Positions 52,981 to 62,274 of a stretch of 64,000 nucleotides of DNA are shown here, one piece after another. Each line of letters starts with the position of its first letter. Within the stretch, counting starts at the first letter, position 1. The stretch covers positions 4,774 through 68,773 of the forward strand of contig CAXBBW010000020.1 of the NCBI GenBank assembly GCA_963974345.1. The letters run 5' to 3'. Under the pieces are notes generated by a model. It saw only the letters and a list, made by a program, of their open reading frames with translations, ran no database searches and was not told the origin of the DNA. This DNA comes from RHLJ01 sp963974345 (GTDB taxonomy: Bacteria > Bacteroidota > Rhodothermia > Balneolales > Balneolaceae). A program made the position numbers and the translations under genes.

Positions 52981-54690
52981 ATGGCAAACCTAAATATAGA
53001 TTCAAAAAAAAGTAGAACATACGACGCAATTGTAATTGGTTCAGGAGCAAGTGGTGGCTGGGCTGCGAAGGAACTTTGTGATGCAGGACTAAAAACCTTA
53101 TGCCTCGATCGTGGAAAAAATATCAAACATATCGAAGACTACCCAGCTGCATCAAAAGCACCATTTGATTTTGAATTCCGAGGAACACTACCTCTTGAAA
53201 AAAGATCTGGATTAAGTAGTGGCCGTTGGTTATCTGAAACCAATGTGCAGTGGGCATTAGCTCAAGATGAACAAGAAGTAGTATATGAAAAGCCATTTCG
53301 ATGGTTTCGTGGGTATCATGTTGGAGGAAAATCTTTATTATGGGCTCGCCAAACTCAACGTTGGAGTGATTATGATTTTGAAGGTCCAGACCGTGATGGT
53401 TTTGCAGTAGATTGGCCAATTCGATATAAAGAATTAGCTCCATGGTACGATCATGTTGAGAAATTCGCAGGTATTTCGGGTGATAGAGATGGTTTGGATG
53501 TACTTCCTGATGGACAGTTTCTTCCGTCTACCGAGTTAAATATTGTTGAAAAACATTTTAAAGCTTCCCTAAAAAAACATTACGGTGACTCTAGACATCT
53601 TATTTATGGACGGTGTGCTCATGTAACGGAACCCAAAGAAATCCATATTCAGCAAGGTCGTGGAAAGTGCATGGCTCAGCGTCAATGTAACCGTGGTTGT
53701 ATTCTAGGTGGTTACTTCAGTTCAAACTCTTCTACTATTCCATGGGCGTTAAAAACTGGAAACCTCACGATGAGACCTGATGCAGTTGTTGAATCAGTAA
53801 TTTATGACGAGGATAAAGGTAAAGCTGTCGGTGTTAGAATTATCGACCGACTTACCAGAGAAACAATCGAATTTTATGCTGATATTATCTTTGTAAATGC
53901 GTCTACTATTAATTCGAATGCCATCCTTTTAAACTCCAGATCCAATCGTTTTCCGAACGGACTTGGAAATGACAATGAATTAATGGGTAAATATTTTACT
54001 TGGCACAATTATCGTGGACATGCAGGCGCAACTGTTCCAGGATTTTCTAATAAAAAAGAAGAAGGTGCCCGACCAACAAATGCTTATATCCCTAGATTTA
54101 GAAATGTTAAAAAGCAAGAAACAGATTTCTTACGAGGTTACGCTATCGGCGTTTCTGCAGGTCGAGGTTCTGGCTCAGATACAAGTATGATTGGGGATGA
54201 ACTTAGAGACAATATTCTAAATCCAAAGCTTAGCGATGAATGGCATATTAGTACCTGGATGATGGGGGAATGCGTACCTGTCGAGGATAACCATATTCGT
54301 TTACACAATAGTCTTGTTGATAAATATGGCATACCTCAAATTGTACTATCAGCTGAATGGAAGGAAAATGATATTAAACAAGCTGATGACTATGTAGAAC
54401 AGTGTACTCAAATGTTTGAAAAGGCTGGTTTTAAAAATATCAACGCCAACAACCGAGATACTTTGCCTGGATCAGATATCCATGAAATGGGCGGAGTAAG
54501 AATGGGCAAAGATTCAAAAACATCGCTTTTGAATAACTACAATCAGCTTCATCAATGTAAGAATGTATTTGTTACTGATGGAGCTTGCATGACTTCAGGT
54601 GGAACCCAAAATCCAACACTCCATTTTATGGCTTTAACAGCACGCGCTGCAAATCATGCCATTGATGAACTCAAAAAGAATAACTTATAG
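52981..54690 (+). CDS. GMC family FAD-dependent oxidoreductase
   Basis: A 569-residue flavoprotein, the large subunit of a sugar or alcohol dehydrogenase. FAD binds at IVIGSGASGGWAAKEL near residue 18; FRGYHVGGKSLLWARQT carries the second GMC signature. A Cys-rich loop (GKCMAQRQCNRGCILGG, about 230-246) is typical of gluconate-dehydrogenase-like enzymes. The C-terminal part has SDIHEMGGVRMG and TQNPTLHFMALTARAANHA, with the catalytic His/Asn region. The small subunit precedes it and a TIM-barrel isomerase-like gene follows. This trio resembles 3-keto-glycoside-forming systems, but the substrate is an inference. Confidence 0.93.
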   Translation: MANLNIDSKKSRTYDAIVIGSGASGGWAAKELCDAGLKTLCLDRGKNIKHIEDYPAASKAPFDFEFRGTLPLEKRSGLSSGRWLSETNVQWALAQDEQEVVYEKPFRWFRGYHVGGKSLLWARQTQRWSDYDFEGPDRDGFAVDWPIRYKELAPWYDHVEKFAGISGDRDGLDVLPDGQFLPSTELNIVEKHFKASLKKHYGDSRHLIYGRCAHVTEPKEIHIQQGRGKCMAQRQCNRGCILGGYFSSNSSTIPWALKTGNLTMRPDAVVESVIYDEDKGKAVGVRIIDRLTRETIEFYADIIFVNASTINSNAILLNSRSNRFPNGLGNDNELMGKYFTWHNYRGHAGATVPGFSNKKEEGARPTNAYIPRFRNVKKQETDFLRGYAIGVSAGRGSGSDTSMIGDELRDNILNPKLSDEWHISTWMMGECVPVEDNHIRLHNSLVDKYGIPQIVLSAEWKENDIKQADDYVEQCTQMFEKAGFKNINANNRDTLPGSDIHEMGGVRMGKDSKTSLLNNYNQLHQCKNVFVTDGACMTSGGTQNPTLHFMALTARAANHAIDELKKNNL

Positions 54691-54704
54691 TCTCTTATAT
54701 CTTG

Positions 54705-55571
54705 ATGAAAGCTTTAACACTCCTATTTTTAGTATCTCTATTCTTAATTCCACAAGAGAAATCTGTAGCTCAAGAAACAGGGGATCCTTTATATACCGCT
54801 GAACTTGGGGTACAGATGTATACATTTCGTAATATACTTCAGGAACAAGGTCTTGAAGCTACGCTCGATATTGTAAAAGATATGGGCTTCAAGTATGTTG
54901 AAGGTGGTGGCGCCAGAGGAGTTACCACTAAAGAATACCTTCAAATGTTAGCAGACCGTGGCTTAAGCGTCCCTTCTACCGGTACTGGATACCAACAACT
55001 CATTGATGATCCTCAAGCTGTAGCTGATCAAGCAAAAGCGTTAGGAGCCAAATATGTGATGTGTTCGTGGGTAAATCATGATACTGGAAATTTTAATTTC
55101 TTGAATGCAAGCGAAGCTGTTGAAGTATTCAATAAAGCGGGTAAAGTGCTAGCGGAAAACGGTATAACGTTTATGTATCACATGCATGGTTATGAATTTG
55201 TGCCACATAGAGAAGGAACTCTAATGGATTATATCTTTGAAAATACTGATCCCGAGTATGTTTCTTTTGAAATGGATATACTTTGGACTCATTTTGGTGG
55301 CGGAAACCCAACGCACCTTCTCCAAAAGTACGAAGGAAGATTTAAAGCCTTACACCTTAAAGATCTTCGAAAAGGAACACTGAAAGATCACACTGGTCTC
55401 ACGCCCGGTACAAATGATGTAATACTTGGTGCTGGCGAAATTGATATTCCAGGAATTCTTAGAGAGGCAAATAAACAAGGTATTAAGTATATGTTTATTG
55501 AAGATGAAAGCCCTGATCCACTATATCAAGTACCTGAAAGTATTAAATACTTAAAGAGTTTAACATATTAA
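54705..55571 (+). CDS. secreted sugar phosphate isomerase/epimerase-like TIM barrel
   Basis: A 288-residue protein with a signal peptide (about 1-22, ending SVAQ). The barrel is of the xylose-isomerase-like type (AP endonuclease 2 superfamily): LGVQMYTFRNILQ, MGFKYVEGGGARG, FMYHMHGYEFVPH, FEMDILWTHFGGGNP, ALHLKDLRKG and FIEDESPDP supply the acidic and His metal ligands. Periplasmic members of this superfamily near GMC enzymes can act on 3-keto-sugars. I chose the ATG at 54705 over the neighbouring TTG. It follows the GMC gene by 14 bases, so it belongs to the same operon. Confidence 0.9.
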   Translation: MKALTLLFLVSLFLIPQEKSVAQETGDPLYTAELGVQMYTFRNILQEQGLEATLDIVKDMGFKYVEGGGARGVTTKEYLQMLADRGLSVPSTGTGYQQLIDDPQAVADQAKALGAKYVMCSWVNHDTGNFNFLNASEAVEVFNKAGKVLAENGITFMYHMHGYEFVPHREGTLMDYIFENTDPEYVSFEMDILWTHFGGGNPTHLLQKYEGRFKALHLKDLRKGTLKDHTGLTPGTNDVILGAGEIDIPGILREANKQGIKYMFIEDESPDPLYQVPESIKYLKSLTY

Positions 55572-55666
55572 ATTCCATTTTTAGTTATTTCTTTTTACAC
55601 TGTTTCATCTATTCAAAAAGGGACAATACTTGTGGAAATTCTTTTCATAAACCAAATACTACGATT

Positions 55667-56110
55667 ATGTCCGAAGAAACTACTTCAACACAAAAAAAAC
55701 CTAAATGGCTTTTAGGAATATCAATTTTCGCATTAATATGGAATTTACTCGGTGTTTTTGCTTATGTAGCTCAAATGATGATGACTCCTGAAATGCTAGC
55801 CCAACTACCTGCAGATCAGCAAGCACTAATGGAAAGCACGCCTGCTTGGGCTACATCTGCTTTCGCACTTGCAGTTTGGGGTGGTAGCTTAGGAGCAATC
55901 CTGCTTTTATTAAAAAAGAAAATCGCAAAACTAGTTTTTATAGTTTCGTTGGTAGGTGTACTCGTGCAAATGTTCTACAACTTTGTTATTGCAAATTCTA
56001 TTGAAGTATATGGCCCGGGTGGATTGATAATGCCTATTATGGTCTTAATTGTTTCCGTAGGATTAGTTTGGTATTCTAATAAGGCAGAAAAAAAAGGTTG
56101 GCTGAGTTAA
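55667..56110 (+). CDS. small four-helix membrane protein of unknown function
   Basis: A 147-residue protein with four predicted membrane helices (about 17-38, 62-83, 87-108 and 115-137), the first pair joined by a loop with LAQLPADQQALMESTPAW. No signal peptide and no metal or catalytic motif is visible. It resembles generic small inner-membrane proteins of Bacteroidota and I cannot name a family. It lies 95 bases after the TIM-barrel gene, and its stop overlaps that of the convergent pxpC by four bases. Confidence 0.75.
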   Translation: MSEETTSTQKKPKWLLGISIFALIWNLLGVFAYVAQMMMTPEMLAQLPADQQALMESTPAWATSAFALAVWGGSLGAILLLLKKKIAKLVFIVSLVGVLVQMFYNFVIANSIEVYGPGGLIMPIMVLIVSVGLVWYSNKAEKKGWLS

Positions 56111-56997
56111 TCAATTAACTCAAACCCGATCCTATCCCCTGGTTTTAACTGTCCCAATCGCCAGAGTTCTTCATTTAAAACTTTGGCGATTCTTGGATAT
56201 CCCCCAATAGTTTGTCCATCTTGCATTAAAATAATTGGATTACCGTTTGAAGGTAGTTGAATAATCCCTGGAATTACCGGAGAAGAAACCATCTGTCGGT
56301 CCTTTACTTTTAAACTCTCTCCTTCAAGTCTAATTCCCATTCTGTTACTTTTCGAACTGATTTCAAATTTTGAGTTCAAAAATTGCTGTTGAACTGATTC
56401 TTCTACCCAATCCCATTCTAATCCTTTCATAATTCGAACAGATATTTTGGAAGAGAAATATGGAATTTGATCTTTAGGTGCTTCTCTTACTTCTAATAGT
56501 TCATCTTCATTTTCCCAATTCAATTCATCTCCTTTGGCTAATGTGCGTCCTTCTAAACCACCAAACTTTCCGATTGTAAAGGTCGAATATGAATTCATAA
56601 TTTTATCAATATTCAACTTACCTTGAACGGCTAAATAAGCTCTACAACCGCGCTTAGTAAATCCTAATTCCAATTCATCACCTGCTTCTATAGATATTGA
56701 TTTATTCATCTCGACTTCAATTCCATTGATCTTTGGATTCATTTGTGCGCCAGTGATTGCAATATTAACACTTGAATCAAACCGGTACATTCCGCCAATC
56801 ATTGTTAGTTCTAAAACTGGAGTATTTTTTTTATTACTAACTAACCAATTTGCTAAATCGAAGGATTTTGAGTCCATTACTCCAGAAACAGGAACTCCAT
56901 ATTTTCGGAATCCAGTTCTTCCTAAGTCCTGAATTGTTGTAAATACCCCTCCATCAAGTACCGTTAATTTTGTCTTGTTCAAAATTCTATACTCCAA
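56107..56997 (-). CDS. pxpC: 5-oxoprolinase subunit C (biotin-dependent carboxyltransferase family)
   Basis: A 296-residue protein of the KipA/AHS2 type, one of three subunits of prokaryotic 5-oxoprolinase, which cleaves pyroglutamate to glutamate with ATP. Signatures: VLDGGVFTTIQDLGRTGFRKYG, MDSKSFDLANWLV, NIAITGAQMNP, and the C-terminal SPVIPGIIQLPSNGNPIIL and MQDGQTIGGYPRIAKV. Length is normal. It overlaps pxpB by 19 bases and is the last gene of the five-gene operon that starts with the CHASE kinase. Confidence 0.94.
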   Translation of the reverse strand: MEYRILNKTKLTVLDGGVFTTIQDLGRTGFRKYGVPVSGVMDSKSFDLANWLVSNKKNTPVLELTMIGGMYRFDSSVNIAITGAQMNPKINGIEVEMNKSISIEAGDELELGFTKRGCRAYLAVQGKLNIDKIMNSYSTFTIGKFGGLEGRTLAKGDELNWENEDELLEVREAPKDQIPYFSSKISVRIMKGLEWDWVEESVQQQFLNSKFEISSKSNRMGIRLEGESLKVKDRQMVSSPVIPGIIQLPSNGNPIILMQDGQTIGGYPRIAKVLNEELWRLGQLKPGDRIGFELID

Positions 56998-57674
56998 TGT
57001 TCAAATTCTTTTTTTGTAATTAATTTGAACTTAATTTCATCGCCAGCTTTTAATTTGGTCGGTGGGGTTTTATCTACGTTAAAAAAAGTAAGTGGGGTTT
57101 GACCAATGATATTCCAACCTCCGGGACTTTCAAGAGAATATATTCCAGTTTGGTCTCCACCTATTCCTACCGATCCCGATGGGACTTTAGTTCTGGGAGA
57201 GATTTTTCTTGGCACTGAAAGCTTATCATCCAAGCCATTCAAGAACATAAATCCTGGTAAAAACCCCATCATTGCAACAGTATATGTTTTGGATGAATGT
57301 TGAAGAATAAATTCTCCCTTTTTGATTCCTGATTGGTTTTCAACTATTTCCCAATCTAATCCTAAATCGTAACAAATTGGGATTTCGTGAATTACTTTAG
57401 AACTCACGCTAATAGAGGTTCCTTTAAGACCTGATAAAATATCAATCAAAAATTTATGGCTCTTAATAGGCATTTCAAAAATGATTGAAAGACTCTTATA
57501 AGCAGGAACTATATCCACAATTCCCTCAACTTCATGAGCCTCAATTTGATTTGCTAAAGATTGAATATGATATAGATGATCTTTTTGAACTTGTGGCTCT
57601 AAAATTAATGCCTGTTCTCCAAGCACGCTAAATTTCCAGCTAATTCCGTTATGCTGCTGTGATTTCAACTCCAT
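56979..57674 (-). CDS. pxpB: 5-oxoprolinase subunit B
   Basis: A 231-residue KipI/AHS1-type protein. It shows FSVLGEQALILE at the N-terminus and IPICYDLGLDWEIV, YTVAMMGFLPGFMFLNGLD, VPRKISPRTKVPSGSVGIGG and LESPGGWNIIGQTPL in the cyclophilin-like C-terminal half. Together with PxpC it forms the catalytic or ATP-using partner complex of PxpA. I chose the ATG at 57674, which gives the usual length; an earlier start at 57776 would extend far into pxpA. It overlaps pxpA by 26 bases. Confidence 0.93.
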   Translation of the reverse strand: MELKSQQHNGISWKFSVLGEQALILEPQVQKDHLYHIQSLANQIEAHEVEGIVDIVPAYKSLSIIFEMPIKSHKFLIDILSGLKGTSISVSSKVIHEIPICYDLGLDWEIVENQSGIKKGEFILQHSSKTYTVAMMGFLPGFMFLNGLDDKLSVPRKISPRTKVPSGSVGIGGDQTGIYSLESPGGWNIIGQTPLTFFNVDKTPPTKLKAGDEIKFKLITKKEFEHWSIEF

Positions 57675-58407
57675 TGGTAGTAAGAAATTTGTGTATAGTT
57701 TCAGCAAGTTGAATAGCGCCTTTAGTATCACTATGGAGGCAAACTGTTTCTGACGAAATTGACTTATAAATTCCACAATGAGTTAAAACTTCGCCTTTTA
57801 GAATCATTGATCTTAATTGAGCAATAATATCAGCTTGATCTTCTAGAACAGCTCCCTCTAAACTTCTATCTCTCAAACTTAAATCGTTTTCATAAGCTCT
57901 ATCAGCGAATACCTCATAAACTACATTTAACCCAAATTCTTGAGCTACATTTGCTGATATAGAATTCTCAGGAAGATAAACCATTATATTAGGATCTATG
58001 GATTTTACTACAGAAAGTATGGTTTTTGCTGTTTTTTCATCAATTGAAGCATGATTGTACAAAGCCCCATGTGGCTTTATATGATGAAGAACCATTCCTG
58101 CTTTCTCTACTAAGCTCTTAAAACTCTCTATTTGGGATTTCAGACTTTCTGCTAGCTTTTCAGAGCTTATATCCATTACAGTTCTCCCAAAATTTTCCCT
58201 GTCTGGATAGCTCGGATGCGCGCCTAAAGCCACTCCATATTTATTAGCTAATAGAATCGTAGCTTGCATAGATTCTTCATCCCCAATATGCCCACCACAA
58301 GCAACATTACAAGATGTTATAAAGGGCATAATTGCTTCATCAACAGCTGAACCTTTTTCGGTTAACCACTCTCCTAAATCACAATTTAAATCAATACGTT
58401 TTTTCAT
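57649..58407 (-). CDS. pxpA: 5-oxoprolinase subunit A (LamB/YcsF family)
   Basis: A 252-residue protein of the LamB/YcsF family. The family opening DLNCDLGEWL is followed by SCNVACGGHIGDEESM, GAHPSYPDRENFGR, HHIKPHGALYNHA and EVFADRAYENDLSLRDRS, the metal and substrate residues of this deacetylase-like barrel. PxpA binds 5-oxoproline and works with PxpB and PxpC. Its ATG overlaps the stop of the NRAMP-like gene by one base. Confidence 0.95.
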   Translation of the reverse strand: MKKRIDLNCDLGEWLTEKGSAVDEAIMPFITSCNVACGGHIGDEESMQATILLANKYGVALGAHPSYPDRENFGRTVMDISSEKLAESLKSQIESFKSLVEKAGMVLHHIKPHGALYNHASIDEKTAKTILSVVKSIDPNIMVYLPENSISANVAQEFGLNVVYEVFADRAYENDLSLRDRSLEGAVLEDQADIIAQLRSMILKGEVLTHCGIYKSISSETVCLHSDTKGAIQLAETIHKFLTTNGVEITAA

Positions 58408-59639
58408 TACATAAAATGAAATACAGAATTAAGACTTCTCAAACTTATTAGTATGGTTACTAAAACTACAACCATTCCTAAACTGTTTTGCAGTTTTGAA
58501 TTTACATAATCATTAAGTAATGACTTTTTATTCATTAAATAGATTAAAAATAATGCTATTAAAGGTAGCAAAATGCCATTCGCTACTTGTGCAAATTGAA
58601 TCAGCTGTACTGGATTTATACTGAGCATAGAAAAGATGACACCTATCAAGAGAATACACATCCATACCGCTTTAAATTTTACTGATTTTAAACCGCCCTC
58701 CCAACCTAGAATTCCATTAGCAGCATAAGCAGCTGCAAGTGGAGCAGTAATAGCAGATGTTATTCCCGCTGCAAATAATCCCATTCCCAAAAAATAAGCT
58801 GACCAACTTCCTAATACTGGTTCAAGTTGTTTTGCCATATCAGCTGCACTCGAAATATTTTGATCACCAAATAAAGTAGCTGCGCTTGTAATAACTATAC
58901 TCATTGATATTACTCCCCCAAGTATTACTGCTGTTATATTCTCTTTTCGCAAATCGTTTAATTGCTCTTTGTGGGTATATTTTTTTTGTATTATTGACGC
59001 GTGCAAAAAAAGGTTATATGGTACAACGGTTGTCCCAATTAATGCTACTACGGTAAGAAATTGATCTGCAGAAACTGTTGGCACTAATAATCCTCTAATA
59101 ATTTCTTTTAAAACAGGCTGTACCACTATTGCCGTTGTTAAAAAAACCAAGCTCATAACAACTACTAAACCGATTAGAAACCGCTCTATGATTTTTGAGC
59201 TACCTGTTATTAAAATGCTAAAAGCGATTAAACCAATTATCACCGATGGAAGGCTAAAGTACACTCCTTCTATCGTTATATCGAAATTAAAAAGTAACTC
59301 CTGAAAACCTAATGAAGCACCAGAAATATTTCCACCTTCATAGGCAGCATTTCCTATTACAATTGCTCCTAGAACAAGTGCAATTCCAATGAACCTTGCA
59401 ATCGGATGCTGAAGTTCTTTTCGTATAGCTTCACCAAAACCACTTTGAGTTATTAAACCTAGCCTAGCAGACATTTCTTGTAATACTATGGTAGCAATAA
59501 TAGAAAAGAGAAGTGCCCAAAGTAACATATAACCAGATTGAACACCTGCAAGAGTACAAACCGTAACAGTGCCTGGACCAATAAAAGCAGCCGTAACTAA
59601 GGTACTAGGGCCAACATATTTTGCTAGAGCTTGTTTCAC
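58407..59639 (-). CDS. NRAMP-like transporter without canonical metal-binding motif
   Basis: A 410-residue inner-membrane protein with about eleven helices and an NRAMP/LeuT-type fold. In true Mn/Fe transporters helix 1 has DPGN and helix 6 has MPH. Here these read GPGT (residues 21-24, FIGPGTVTVC) and VPYN (206-209, TVVPYNLFLHAS). The Asp, Asn, Met and His that hold the metal are thus all replaced. Genes of this kind (YcsG in Bacillus) lie beside ycsF/kipI/kipA. A 5-oxoproline or related organic substrate is a reasonable guess from context, not shown. GTG start, 2 bases after the kinase gene. Confidence 0.88.
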   Translation of the reverse strand: MKQALAKYVGPSTLVTAAFIGPGTVTVCTLAGVQSGYMLLWALLFSIIATIVLQEMSARLGLITQSGFGEAIRKELQHPIARFIGIALVLGAIVIGNAAYEGGNISGASLGFQELLFNFDITIEGVYFSLPSVIIGLIAFSILITGSSKIIERFLIGLVVVMSLVFLTTAIVVQPVLKEIIRGLLVPTVSADQFLTVVALIGTTVVPYNLFLHASIIQKKYTHKEQLNDLRKENITAVILGGVISMSIVITSAATLFGDQNISSAADMAKQLEPVLGSWSAYFLGMGLFAAGITSAITAPLAAAYAANGILGWEGGLKSVKFKAVWMCILLIGVIFSMLSINPVQLIQFAQVANGILLPLIALFLIYLMNKKSLLNDYVNSKLQNSLGMVVVLVTILISLRSLNSVFHFM

Positions 59640-59641
59640 TC

Positions 59642-61687
59642 TTAAGATAATTTTTTTAAGTACGTATTTAAGATAGAGTGAATAATTTGTGTAGTAAATG
59701 GTTTACTTATAAACTCGCTCATTCCCAATTTTTTGGCTTGTGCCATTGCCTCTTCAGTTACGTTTGCAGAAACTGTAATTATGGGTGTTTTTATTCCCAT
59801 TTCTTTAATTTCTTTTGTCGCTTCGAACCCATCTTTTTTAGGCATATGAAGATCCATAAAAATAATATCATACTCATTTTCTGAAGCTTTCTGTACTGCA
59901 ACTTCTCCATTTTCAGCCAGATCTATGTTGACTTTATATTTCTGCAACACTTTTTCTAACACCATCTGGTTTAGCTTATTATCATCAACAATTAATGCAT
60001 TGTAAGATGAAAAATCATCTCCTTCATCAGTCTCAGATCCTATGGAAAATCCAATTTCATCCTCCATAATAGCGTTCCCAGATAGCGGTAAATATAGTTC
60101 TACTTCAAATATGGTCCCTTCTCCTACTTCACTTTGTACTGATATACTCCCTCCCATTAATTCCAAAATTTGTTTAGAGATGGAGAGTCCAAGACCTGTG
60201 CCTTCAAATTTACGGCTTAGCCCTGAATCAATTTGAGTAAAACGTTCAAAAATTATACTCTGATTTTCTTTTGAAATCCCAATCCCAGTATCAGCGAAGC
60301 TTATATTAACCTTTAGTTGCTGATTTACTATTCTACCAGAACTCGTTATTTTAAGCCCACCTTTCTCCGTAAATTTGTAGGCATTTCTGATCAAATTTCC
60401 GAAAATTTGATTCAATTTTCCTAAATCGCTTTGGACTTCGAATTCCTTCAACTTTGATTGATCTAGTTCTAAATAAAGTCCTTTATCAATAAAAACAGGC
60501 CTATTCAAGTCCAAAATTCTTTGAATCTCTTCTTTTAAAATAAATCCGGATTCCGATATTTTAAAACTACCTGACTCAATTTTATTGATATCGAGAATAT
60601 CACTTATTAGTGCTAACAAGTTTTTGGAAGAAATTTCAAGCATATCCAAATATTTCCGAATTTCTACTTCATCTTTTTCATCTTTCAATATCTCGATCAA
60701 ACCCATAATTCCACTCATTGGAGTTCGAATTTCATGACTCATTGTTGAAAGAAAATCCGTTTTTGCTTTTGATGAAGCCTCTGCTTTTTCCTTTTGTAGA
60801 TTCAAATCTTCATTTAGAACCTTGAGTCTTTTTTCGGCACTTTTCGATTCTAAAATAAAAAAAACAGAAATAGTTAATAGAATACTAAGTGTTAATCCTA
60901 AGGCTAATCCGATTCCAATTCTTTCAAATGCGGTTCTTCCGATTATATTTGAATTTGGCTGAAGCGTAAACACCCATGGATCTTCATTTTCCAAAACTGT
61001 AAATGTTTTCGTGTATTTATAGGCTTCATACTCTTCAATTCCGATGGAATCTTTTGATTCATAAAAAGTGGTGTTTCGATGGTCACTTACCGTGATAAAA
61101 TATTCGTTTCTATCTGATATTATATCATCAAATAACCTGTTAAAATTCATTCCAGCAGTAATGGTACCTTTAAAGCTACCACTAAAATAGACTGGTGCAT
61201 CTACAAGAAAAGCATTAGAACCTTGTACAAGTTCAACCCACTGTGTTATGTTTATATTAGAATCTCGAGCTGCCTTGTCCCATTCTGGAGCCCGATACTC
61301 TAGATTTTTGATATTAAGACCTACCGCATTCTCATTACCTTCTCTTGGATATATACGTTGAATTGTCATACTAGAGTCAATCCATTCTACAAACATGATT
61401 GATTCTGATTGTTGTCTCATTACTTGAGCATCGTATTCCCAATTCTCGAAATAGGCTCCGTTAGTTTCTTCAATGCGTCCTTTCAGGTTTTCGAGAGCTT
61501 GAATATTTTGTAATACTTCTTCTTTAAATTTCTCACTTATAAATTCACCAGCTTGATCAACATTTATCCGTCTGGTTTCGATAATCTTCTCATAATTTTT
61601 GGTAAATACTCTTAATAGAAACAGTAAGGAAATTAATCCAACAATTGCTGTAATAAGTAGATTCTTACCAAAAGTAATTTTAGTCAA
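59642..61687 (-). CDS. CHASE-domain hybrid histidine kinase
   Basis: A 681-residue sensor. A helix at about 10-26 and another at about 258-280 flank a CHASE-type extracytoplasmic domain (SIMFVEWIDSSMTIQRIYPR, RAPEWDKAARDSNINITQWV, LVQGSNAFLVDAPVYFSG). Then come HisKA with His318 in STMSHEIRTPMSGI, HATPase with NLIRNAYKFTEKG, ADTGIGIS and FEGTGLGLSISKQI, and a C-terminal receiver with the phospho-acceptor in YDIIFMDLHMPKKDG. The TTG start gives the first helix. It heads a compact operon with the NRAMP-like transporter and pxpABC; the next start is only 2 bases after its stop. It may sense a ligand linked to that pathway. Confidence 0.92.
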   Translation of the reverse strand: MTKITFGKNLLITAIVGLISLLFLLRVFTKNYEKIIETRRINVDQAGEFISEKFKEEVLQNIQALENLKGRIEETNGAYFENWEYDAQVMRQQSESIMFVEWIDSSMTIQRIYPREGNENAVGLNIKNLEYRAPEWDKAARDSNINITQWVELVQGSNAFLVDAPVYFSGSFKGTITAGMNFNRLFDDIISDRNEYFITVSDHRNTTFYESKDSIGIEEYEAYKYTKTFTVLENEDPWVFTLQPNSNIIGRTAFERIGIGLALGLTLSILLTISVFFILESKSAEKRLKVLNEDLNLQKEKAEASSKAKTDFLSTMSHEIRTPMSGIMGLIEILKDEKDEVEIRKYLDMLEISSKNLLALISDILDINKIESGSFKISESGFILKEEIQRILDLNRPVFIDKGLYLELDQSKLKEFEVQSDLGKLNQIFGNLIRNAYKFTEKGGLKITSSGRIVNQQLKVNISFADTGIGISKENQSIIFERFTQIDSGLSRKFEGTGLGLSISKQILELMGGSISVQSEVGEGTIFEVELYLPLSGNAIMEDEIGFSIGSETDEGDDFSSYNALIVDDNKLNQMVLEKVLQKYKVNIDLAENGEVAVQKASENEYDIIFMDLHMPKKDGFEATKEIKEMGIKTPIITVSANVTEEAMAQAKKLGMSEFISKPFTTQIIHSILNTYLKKLS

Positions 61688-61848
61688 GCTTTAACCCCAC
61701 AAATATTGTCAAACATTACCAAATAAATACTCATATACTTTTTCTGATTATTAAAATGAATTTAGTTTGGCGCTTTTATTTATCAATCTATAAAATTATT
61801 ATCTAATACTTATAAAATTAAAAGAAGGGAATTAACAATCTTAAGTCA

Positions 61849-62274
61849 ATGTCTGAGAACAAAACCAAACCAACTAAATTAAGTGTAGGTGATTATTTAA
61901 ATGCAATAGATAATCCGCAAAGAAAAGAAGATTGTTGGGCAATACATGATTTAATGAAAAAAATTACTGGTAAAACTCCCAGAATGTGGGGTACTTCTAT
62001 GGTTGGATTTGGATCATACCATTATAAATACGAAAGTGGGCGTGAAGGTGATATGTTCGTGACTGGCTTTTCTAATCGGAAAAATGCGATTACAATGTAT
62101 ATTATGGGGGGATTTAAAAAACATGGTGATCTTTTAGAAAAAGTTGGCCCTCATAAAACCGGGAAATCATGTTTTTACATAAAGAGACTATCAGACATGG
62201 ATATTGATGTACTTTCTATATTAATTTCCGAATCAATAAAAGCCGTTGAAAAAAAATATACAATAACAGATTGA
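61849..62274 (+). CDS. DUF1801 domain protein
   Basis: A 141-residue cytoplasmic protein with the DUF1801 core. It shows RKEDCWAIHDLMKKITG, then PRMWGTSMVGFGSYHYKY and NAITMYIMGGF, the ordinary strand and helix pattern of the family. GKSCFYIKRLSDMDIDVL ends it. The function is unknown; related folds include DUF1801/YdhG-type proteins. It is the first gene of the short run 61849-63936 and overlaps the ywbE-like gene by one base. Confidence 0.88.
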   Translation: MSENKTKPTKLSVGDYLNAIDNPQRKEDCWAIHDLMKKITGKTPRMWGTSMVGFGSYHYKYESGREGDMFVTGFSNRKNAITMYIMGGFKKHGDLLEKVGPHKTGKSCFYIKRLSDMDIDVLSILISESIKAVEKKYTITD

